This document shows, one piece after another, positions 55,575-64,000 of a stretch of 64,000 nucleotides of DNA. Under the pieces are notes generated by a model, which saw only the letters and a list, made by a program, of their open reading frames with translations, did no database searches and was not told where the DNA came from. Both the position numbers and the translations under genes were made by a program. Source of the stretch: Heterobilharzia americana (Eukaryota > Platyhelminthes > Trematoda > Strigeidida > Schistosomatidae); NCBI GenBank assembly GCA_944470555.2, contig OX104134.1, forward strand, positions 113,516,701-113,580,700, written 5' to 3'. Position 1 is the stretch's first letter; each line of letters starts with the position of its first letter.

Positions 55575-57365
55575 GCTGTTGTCCCTGCATCTGTTCTCAG
55601 TGCTTCTGGCGGGATTCCATCTGGTCCTGCTGCTTTCCCACATTTCAGTAGCTTTATGGCGTTCAGGACTTCTACTTTTGTTGGAGGATTTGTGTTCGCT
55701 TGTAGTTCTATGGCCGCAGGTGGTATTTCTGGATGAAGTACAGGTGGTGGTCAATTCAAGCGCTTTTTGAAGTGGTCAGCCATCGTTTCTCTTGCTTTTC
55801 TTCTTTGGTAATTATATTTCCTTCACCATCTATTGGTTTCATGTATGTTGATCTCTTCCCAGATAGCAACCTGGTTATTTGATACAATGCTGTCAGGTCT
55901 CTGTCTCTCCTACCTGCAGCCTGTTTTGCTTCAATTGCCAGTGTGTCGTGGGAGTGTCTTTTGCCTTTCCACGCACTCTTCTTCACTTCTTTGTCCAGTG
56001 TTTTATAGGTTGTATTCAGTTTTTCTTTTCGTTGTTCATCCTTGCACTGATTTATCTTCTGCTTCACCATCCTCCTCTCATGTATCAGCTTCCTAACACG
56101 ATTATGCAGGTTTCTTTCTACACAGCTTTCAAAGAGTTCCAGTGCTCATCCACACAGGTTTCGTCAGAGATGTTGCTCGATATTTCCCATTTCGTCTTGA
56201 TGGCTGCCGTGAAGATTTCCTTTGTATTTTCGTCCTTCAGTTTCTGTTGTCGGTGTTCAACTTGAACTGTGGTCTATCACCAACTTCCTTGAAGACTTTC
56301 AATTTGATTTTGAAGGTTCCTTGCATTAGACAGTGAGTGGTGTAGACCTACATCTGCTCCCCCTCTTGATCGTATGTCGAGTAGGCTGCGTCTCCACTTT
56401 CGTGAGATTGAGATGAAGTCGATCTGATTTTTAGTGTGTACCGGTGTCTGGTGAAGTCCATGTCGCTCCCTTGTGAATATTCTTGTGTTTGTGCACACTG
56501 CCTGACTGCAATCACCAAATCGTTGAATGCACAGAATTCTGCAAACAATTCTCCATTATCGTTCATCACCTCACCTAGCGCTTCTCGACCCATGCACAGT
56601 TCTCTTCCTGTGTTGTCCCCTCGCATTTTGGCATTCATGTCACCCTACCCATTAGAATGAATTTTGATGTCGCCAACTGAGGTCTTGTTCAGTGTTGATT
56701 GGAGTTGTCTGTAGAATTCCTCCTTTCTCTCTTGCTCTGCATTATTTGTGGGTGCGTAGCGTAGCATTGTGTGATTGTGACCTTCCTTCCTTTTGAGTTG
56801 AATCTTGTTGTCCTGATCCTGATGCTGGAGGTGATTGGCTCCCACTGCATGAGAGCCATAGATGTTCTTTGAGATATCATACTGGCCACTCAAAAACTCA
56901 GTGTGCTCGTGATTGTCGTCTGGGTGACAATATCGGGGTAGATTATTGACTCTCCAGTTGACAGTTTGGAGAGTCCACTTTCATTCCATCTGCTCTCGCA
57001 AATTCCAAGCACTTCAATGCTGTACCTCCTCATCTCTTTTGCACCCTGGTCATCCTTGCCAGCCAGCTTCAAACATTGTGCGGACATTCCATGTCCCCAT
57101 GGGTACGTTCGCTTTCATCGAGAGAAGTGAAGACTCATCATATAATTGGCTTTCCGAAGGCTTCCACAGACCGGCATAATTTTGTCTCCCTGATTCCAAC
57201 GAGGAATAATTTTGTTTTTATTTTTAATATTTTCTTTGAGCTTTGAAGTTTGTTTAGCGGTTGGATTGGTTTTACGGGGTGGGGTTGCTAGCCTTATGCC
57301 CAACCTTTTCTCTTTATCCGGTCCTAGGACCGGCTAGTAACTAGTGTACTAGTTAACCAGGCAAA
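55575..57365 (-). mobile_element. LINE (CFDP2/endonuclease-RT type), 5' half only
   Basis: Read on the minus strand from 57365: 5' UTR (CTAGCCGGTCCTAGGACCGG, GGTTGGGCATAAGGCTAGC), endonuclease start (KEMRRYSIEVLGICESRWNE, LSTGESIIYP), a block with YAPTNNAEQERKEEFYRQLQ, MNAKMRGDNTGRELCMGREA, CAFNDLVI, linker and the RT start (SGGIPSGP region, antisense), ending at about 55575. The 3' half is absent, opposite to the usual 5' truncation, so a deletion or rearrangement removed it. Frames are broken. Confidence 0.75.
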
Positions 57366-57583
57366 TAGTTGGGTTGGGGATTATAAGAACTAAGTGAATG
57401 CCTCCCACAATGATCAGTATTCTGGAACGAAAGTGTTTTGACTGAGTGCCTTTAAGGGCAAACCCAACAACAACGGTAGTTACTTTTTTTTAATAAAAAC
57501 CTACCGTCCTAGCTATAACGCTTATACCAAATAGGTTGTTTCAGCTGTTGATAGGGTGACTCTTAGTTATTCGGTATGATCGC

Positions 57584-57586
<3 letters not shown>

Positions 57587-57655
<69 letters not shown>
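57587..57655. repeat. (AT)n microsatellite
   Basis: About 34 uninterrupted AT units follow CGCTGC. No feature on either side explains it, and its length is likely to vary between individuals. Confidence 0.97.
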
Positions 57656-57660
<5 letters not shown>

Positions 57661-57792
57661 AGATGATTCAACTATGATAATATTTCTTCCTTGTCGAAAT
57701 GATTTCTCAACTTCATCTAACCAACGAATTTCATTTCACCAGTTAAACTTATATTTAAAGATACTCCTTGTCATGAAATACCATCAACTTTT

Positions 57793-57932
57793 AATATTAG
57801 ATTTGTTTATTTGATTCATAACACACAGTGATCTAGTATTCTGTACTTGATTATGTTTCAAGCATAAATCAAATAAACAAATCTAATATGGAATTAATTT
57901 TTACCACAGTGCCCAAGTTTTACACCCATACC
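57793..57932. repeat. Palindromic (foldback) element, copy 2
   Basis: Arms ATATTAGATTTGTTTATTTG (57793 on) and its inverse at 57859-57889, then GGAATTAATTTTTACCACAG and CCCAAGTTTTACACCC. It is opposite in orientation to copy 1, and the inner right arm has lost about 25 bases. Confidence 0.65.
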
Positions 57933-60374
57933 GTCAACTTTAACTACTCCGAGTAGATTTAACTGATACATGCTGGCTTGAGAATAGTCAAATGATAAAG
58001 TTGTAGTTTCTGTCTTATTAGCGGAACTAATAAATTACAGCTCTTCACTAAAAAACCCTCTTTAAAACAAGTTAGTAGTTAACGGTTTGCTAATATTTGA
58101 ATGGATATTTTGTTGAAAACTCTTCATCTGCTTCATTATGCCTACTTTATTCATTCATAACATTAAATTGGGTTGGTTCACAGTTTATTTTCGACTTGCT
58201 ACACGTAATAATCACACCTCTACTTTAAAGTATGCAACAAGTATAATGTTAGAATGCTTTCATAAAGCGAATTAACAGACTAAGCTAATAGACAGACTTA
58301 TGTTTTCAGCGTTGCTTTAGACTTGAGATGTGAAAGCATATAGGTGTTATGCCCACAGACCGTTTCCTGAAAAACGGACTATTCTGTAGAACCTGGAAAT
58401 GACGTTGAGAATGATAATGAAGAATTAGCAGTAATTGAATCTACTGGATACAAAGGTGACCAAGAAGCGGATTGGTGAAAGTGGTGGTTGGTTGTATGAA
58501 TATGAGAATATAATTTGGGGGCTGTGTTGGACTATAATTATATTACATAGTAGTTCCTTTTTATGTAGATCACATAGAGAAACACTATTACTTAATGGAT
58601 GGCGTTTCTGGTAGAATTTATTCCTCAACAGTAAACAGTATTAATTCACTGTGTAACGCCCATAAGAAAAGAATGATAATGTTGGATAGTACTATTGTCT
58701 TGTTGTTATGGTAGTCAGATTCTTTGGGGGGGGGGGGGGGAAGAATAGTCTGCCACACTGGTAGTCTTGAGTAAAAATGAAATAACTGATTAGCGAGTAC
58801 TAATTAGTTGACAAAACACACCAAAATCAGCAACTTAACTATTTTAAGGGTAGACTGTGAAATGTTTGATATTCGTAATCTTTCCAGGTAACTGATGAAA
58901 AATAATAGTATGTGTAGTAAGAGTATAAATCAGGTTTCATCAATGACTGTTTTTTGTCTAACTTGAAAAAGTTACGGAAGAGATTCATGAATTACACACA
59001 CAAAAATCTAAAAGAATTTATCACGTGAAACAAACACTACTTTTTTATCTTAATTGGTTTAGGCTGTTATGAAAATTAGTGATTAGTGGCAGAAACTAAG
59101 TAGACTTCATAATGGTGAGCAGTATATACTCCATTATATAAGAGAATTTGAAGTTATTTTTCGTGTAATTCACAAACTGAAGTATTCCGTTAAAAGGAGT
59201 CTTTTCTACTTGTAGTTATTGATTCATACTAATAAATACTTTTGAGTATTTTGAAATTTCTATTGAAATGTCTTATGAGATTGGGATGAACTTTCAGTCG
59301 CCTAAAACGTATCATAGGAATCTTATGAATACGCTATGATAAACAGCTGTCAATAAAAGTTCCTATGCTTGACCGATTAGATGGGATTTATGAATCACTG
59401 AAGTTACCCGTGATATGACGCTTCTTTGGTAAAACGTACATGCTAGGTAATATGTTAGTAGATGAATCATCTCTGATATCAATACGTTGTGATTGCTGAA
59501 GCACATATCACATTTTAGAAGTGAAGTTGTTTGAGCAGCGATAAAAGCAAAGGGTTTTTTTAATGAACTTTCATGTAGTGTTTAATCATAACTGATGATA
59601 TCAAAAACAATAGCTTTGCAATGTCTTACTTCATCTAATTTCTTGACTAACTTTCTATGAGTAAATAGTGTGTGCAGATCTGTTAGTTCTGTCTTCTTTC
59701 AAGATTTTTTATTTTGAAAGTTAGAAAAACGCTAAAGTAAGGGTCTGATTACTAACTGTTCTAGCTATTCAGAGGGATGTAAGCAGGAAAGGCAATTAGT
59801 GAACTACTGTCTAACCACTCTTGCAAAACCATAACATACAATGACTGTTTATTAAGTTCTATGCCAAAAAGAAGAGGGAAAATTGCTGAGCATGCTTGAC
59901 GAATGTGAACTCAATTTCATTATTTCAACCCGTTTTATTCTGTAATCCTTAGGTTAGACCCTCTTTTTGGCATATTATTAATCTGAACAATATATTCATC
60001 AAAGGGATGACGGTTGGTCATCATCTTATTTACACAACTGTATTCATTTACAAGTTTAATTGTTAGTGTGATGTTGCATACATATTCTGCAATATGTGAC
60101 CACCTACAAAAGAAAATTATGGTACGAGAGAAATCCTTTTAATCATGTTCTACAATGTTCAAAGGAGTCACTAAATTTGCTACCCACGAAGGAATAGTGC
60201 AAAAAAGTCTTCCACAGTTAACAAGGCTAACCTTTAGTTGCCTTTAGAACAAATTTAGTCACCAATAATTGCAACTTGGATTTTCACTCTGATTTTTTAC
60301 ACCAGACTGAGTTAATCTACCTTAATTGGCATATGGGGTCCTTTGCAATTGCAATAATATTGTTTGAAGTAGCA
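57933..60374. other. No gene recognised
   Basis: AT-rich sequence with a 15-base G run at 58726-58740. No open frame with recognisable content and no repeat shared with the window was noticed. Confidence 0.35.
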
Positions 60375-60520
60375 TAGTATGGATAAGGCTCCGTCGTTTG
60401 AACAGATGGGTGGTGGGTTCGAGTCTCAGTGGGAACGTCACCATTCACTGGGATGCAGCTACATACAACTAGCTAGTCTCAAATAGAACAGGATGAGGTT
60501 CTAGGAATCTGCTGTTAGGC
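60375..60520 (+). mobile_element. tRNA-headed SINE with decayed hammerhead core (Sm-alpha-like), copy 3
   Basis: A B-box word (GGGTTCGAGTCTC, 60415-60427) is followed by a region that lines up with the Sm-alpha hammerhead as I remember it: CTAGCTAG in place of CTGATGAG, TCTCAAATAGAAC in place of TCCCAAATAGGAC, and GTTCTAGGAATCTGCTG in place of the GTCCTGGATTCCACTG strand. The invariant core (CUGANGA and GAAA) is lost, so the ribozyme is dead. It is a more diverged and differently oriented copy than those at 42620 and 62076. Confidence 0.45.
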
Positions 60521-62075
60521 ATCTTTAATCGAATTATTCATGATTGTCTTCAATGTGGTTTAGACAGAAAGAATAACCAGCTTTTCTTTTTCTTACGTTA
60601 GACGTTTTGAAACAATTAGTCCCTAGGATATATTTGGATAGTGTAATAGGAAGACGGAGATTATCTGAGAAATGTGATGCATTTGTGCCACATATTTCAA
60701 ACAGGTCACACGATTAATCCCAAAATGACCTTTAAACCATTCTTTAGGAGCCGTCAAGATCGCACTATACTTAGGTTCATTGAAGCCTTAGATATACGAA
60801 CGTTCAAACCCCCTTTGTGTATTCAGAAACAGTTTGTCCTTACCTTAAACCTGTCCTAGTTATCTTTATCTCATTTTAATGCTAACGGAGGTGTGAAAAT
60901 GTTTTGTTTCTCCTTATTATCGTTATATTTTCCAAATCTTTTATTATCTTATTTATTTATCTAACCCCACCCTTTTTGTCATCCTTCTTATAAAGTGCCT
61001 TGACAAGTAAATGTGTGATCAGATTGTTCGATATGTTTTGCGCGAATACATAACATTTCTCAGATAACCTCTGTCTTCTTGTCAGACATTTTATCACCAA
61101 AGAAGCACACCATATTACCTATGCATCTGCTGAAGGCTGTTAGCTTTATTTACCTCATTATTGATGGAATTTGATCAATCATCGAAATACTTTCTCAGAA
61201 CTTTTTGTCCCTCCTGATTTCTGTTCAGAATTACGCAGATACGAAAGTGAATGTCTTGAAAGAAATTTATTTCCGGCTACTATATGCATAATTTCACATG
61301 ACTCATAGAACTCAGTTTGAAGCGATACGTTATAAGAAAATTATTAAGACTTGAGGAACTGGTCATCAAACATGGTTTTCAATCTCCTCACATTTGTGAG
61401 ATTTTTGGGTTATTGATTTATTTGAAAGCAGTTCTCGTCATAAGTTGACATTCAGTAGTGAGAAACATGGGACACTAAACTGTTGTGAGGCTTCGTGCTC
61501 AGTCGTGAAGTGACAGAAGTTGGGCAAAGTGAGCTATTGGATTCTAAGTCTGTGATTTAACAGTAACGTGCACACTATCAAACTAATAGCCCTTGGCTGG
61601 ATGTCGCACAGGGTCGTTGGTGTGAAATACTGATGAATTCCAAACTAGAATAAATCAATTGTCAATGGTTCCAAATTTGTAAGAGTCCCCTAGCTGACGT
61701 CAATTCGTGATGTAAGCCCCTTTGATTTACCCTGGGTGGAGTCAAATTTTGGATAATTATTGAATTTTTAATCGTATTAGTAAATGTTGACTGTTTCGTC
61801 AGCTGAATCTCGGAATTATTAAATAACAAGATATCTTTAAATGAAATTCGATTGCTGACAAACGATTTAAACTTTCTGTTAACTCTCAGAAGTGTGTCCG
61901 CGCATTCTAACTAAGGTAAATATGTTTCTTACCATGGGGAAAATTTTTTTTCTGGGTTATATTCCTATAAATTAGTTTTTAGCTGATCAGTTCTCGCAGT
62001 GCACTATAAAAATGTTACTGCCTAGTTATTGTTTTTTACATATCTCTATATGTAAAGGTATTTAAATTTTGTATT
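60521..62075. other. No gene recognised
   Basis: AT-rich intergenic sequence. AATAAATCAATTG near 61650 and short frames only. Confidence 0.35.
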
Positions 62076-62385
62076 CATCATGGACTGAGATCAGTTGGAG
62101 AAGCATTGGAAACCTGGGAGCACTGGAGACCTGTTTCATTTTAGTCTGGGAATCCTCAGCAGTGCCAACCCATGTTCCCTCCAGGGATCGAACGTAGAAC
62201 CTTCAGGTTCCACTACCAGCACGTTACCATTGAGTCACTGGGTCCGAATCCAGTGGTCTATATTCCCTTTTTCTGTAAGTTCCCGATATAGTGCAACCTC
62301 CATAAAATGCCATTGTTTAGTAACTGTCGTTATGTGCGGTTTGGTTGGCCCCACCGGTTATGACTTCTCCTTCATCATGGACTGA
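62076..62385 (-). mobile_element. tRNA-headed SINE with hammerhead core (Sm-alpha-like), copy 2
   Basis: Read on the minus strand: GTGACTCAATGGTAACGTG (A-box-like), GTTCGATCCCTGG (B box), then GCACTG, CTGAGGA (62159-62153), a 15-base stem II region, GAAA (62137-62134), CAGGTCT, C and CAGTGC. Stem I is a perfect six pairs and both core boxes are intact, but stem II no longer pairs (T-T closing pair and A opposite C), so activity is doubtful. CATCATGGACTGA occurs at 62076-62088 and again at 62373-62385, 297 bases apart, as expected if one unit of a tandem array and the start of the next are present. Confidence 0.65.
62120..62165 (-). ncRNA. Hammerhead ribozyme relic (type I)
   Basis: Order on the minus strand: stem I strand GCACTG, core CTGAGGA, stem II strand, GAAA, short stem III, UC cleavage site, stem I strand CAGTGC. 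Core residues C3 U4 G5 A6 G8 A9 and G12 A13 A14 are present. Stem II is broken by apparent C-to-T and G-to-A changes, so it is a relic rather than a working ribozyme unless alternative pairing rescues it. Confidence 0.5.
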
Positions 62386-63424
<1,039 letters not shown>

Positions 63425-63775
63425 TGTAGCGGCGAATAATTCCCCAAAATCGATAACCTTTACCTCAATAATATTCAATACTGATTTTGACCTTCTGCAG
63501 TTTTGATGCACTTGATAAGCTGAAGGCACACGGTCAAGCATACATGCCATTTGGTGCGTTGTGGTGTTACTTTGCGTTGCTCGTACATTATCCTCTAGTC
63601 AGGTGACTGGAACGCATTAGTATTTAGACAGTCCATCAAATATACTATTCCACCTAGCTACTTTATTGTGTTCTTTCTTGGTCTTGCATTTGTGGGTACA
63701 TAATAAAAATGAATAATTACTGATTGGCATTTGCATTTGTCAAGTTCGCACAGAGAAAATTCTTAAACTAGTGAG
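63425..63775 (+). repeat. Solo LTR of the Gypsy family
   Basis: It begins TGTAGCGGCG and follows the arms at 938-1285 and 1300-1642 (minus) along the whole length: TTCCCCAAAATCGATAACC, AAGCTGAAGGCACACGGTCA, CTTTCTTGGTCTTG, TCAAGTTCGCAC. No polypurine tract precedes it and no pol sequence is near, as for a solo LTR left by recombination. Confidence 0.6.
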
Positions 63776-63842
63776 CCCGACGTTTTCTTTGAACTTCAGC
63801 TATAGCCCTTCTGTAAACAATTATGCATTGTTATATATAGAT

Positions 63843-64000
63843 ATGCCTAGTCACCGATTGCCTCGTCACACAATGTTGGCTGAGGTGGGTCCAGGCTGGA
63901 AAAAGGCCCGAGGTGGCCAGACTAAAACATGGCACCAATGTATGAAGTCTCTGACTGTTGGTTTAAGCCCTGTAGGACGATGCAGACTAGGTGGTTGGGG
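63843..64000 (+). mobile_element. Young 5'-truncated SR2-like copy, cut by the window end
   Basis: The 158 bases match 20397-20552 of the SR2-like element with only about two differences (GGTCCAGG for GGTTCAGG, and AAGCCCTGTAGG for AAGCCATGTAGG). The match starts abruptly after TATATATAGATA, as in a 5'-truncated insertion. The copy continues beyond the window. Confidence 0.85.

Noticed and set aside
57587..57655. (AT)n tract as an origin, promoter or cruciform regulator
   Set aside because: A simple microsatellite explains it and nothing nearby supports a function.

Overview
This 64 kb window is eukaryotic, AT-rich and intron-bearing, and it is most likely from a blood fluke (Schistosoma or a close trematode relative). 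I infer this from the repeats, recognised from memory and not by a search. They include RTE-clade LINEs of the SR2 type with (TGA)n tails, CR1-clade LINEs with an ORF1 finger protein, a Ty3/Gypsy LTR element, Penelope-like elements with a GIY-YIG domain, and three tRNA-headed short elements carrying decayed hammerhead-ribozyme cores, as in the schistosome Sm-alpha family. There are no operons, ribosome binding sites, CRISPR arrays or rRNA/tRNA genes.

One host gene can be assembled with confidence. It has six coding exons on the plus strand from 14335 to 43426, all with AG/GT boundaries and compatible phases. They give a 755-residue F-box protein whose whole layout resembles FBXO33, an SCF ubiquitin-ligase substrate receptor. 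Its five introns (7.1, 1.8, 2.2, 4.6 and 11.1 kb) are swollen by retrotransposons. A Cys-rich phase-0 candidate exon upstream (12357-12458) could extend the N-terminus.

Left flank (1-12 kb): a convergent pair of LTRs forming a 0.7 kb palindrome; a 5'-truncated minus-strand Gypsy element; an internally deleted CR1 copy; and a nearly complete CR1 element with two ORFs broken by only a few frameshifts. Intron 1 holds a nearly full-length SR2-like element inside the 3' UTR of an older RTE copy, with a 12-bp target-site duplication. Intron 2 holds a LINE with a twin-priming type inversion. Intron 4 holds an internally deleted SR2-like copy. Intron 5 holds an RTE fossil interrupted by a second LINE and by a Penelope-like fragment, then a second Penelope-like copy, a perfectly centred palindromic element and a hammerhead SINE.

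Right flank (43.4-64 kb): an inverted RTE copy lacking the Penelope insertion (an empty site), a 2.9 kb near-identical second copy of part of the intron 5 fossil, three more RTE copies, a 3'-less LINE, an (AT)n tract, further palindrome and hammerhead SINE copies, a solo LTR, and a fresh 5'-truncated SR2-like copy running off the window end.

The mobile elements form a readable history: insertions within insertions, filled and empty sites, and a near-identical tract between dispersed copies. I did not find a convincing new protein system. The least ordinary signals are the decayed hammerhead SINEs, the mosaic A/B/inverted RTE trio, the Cys-rich candidate exon and the palindromes.
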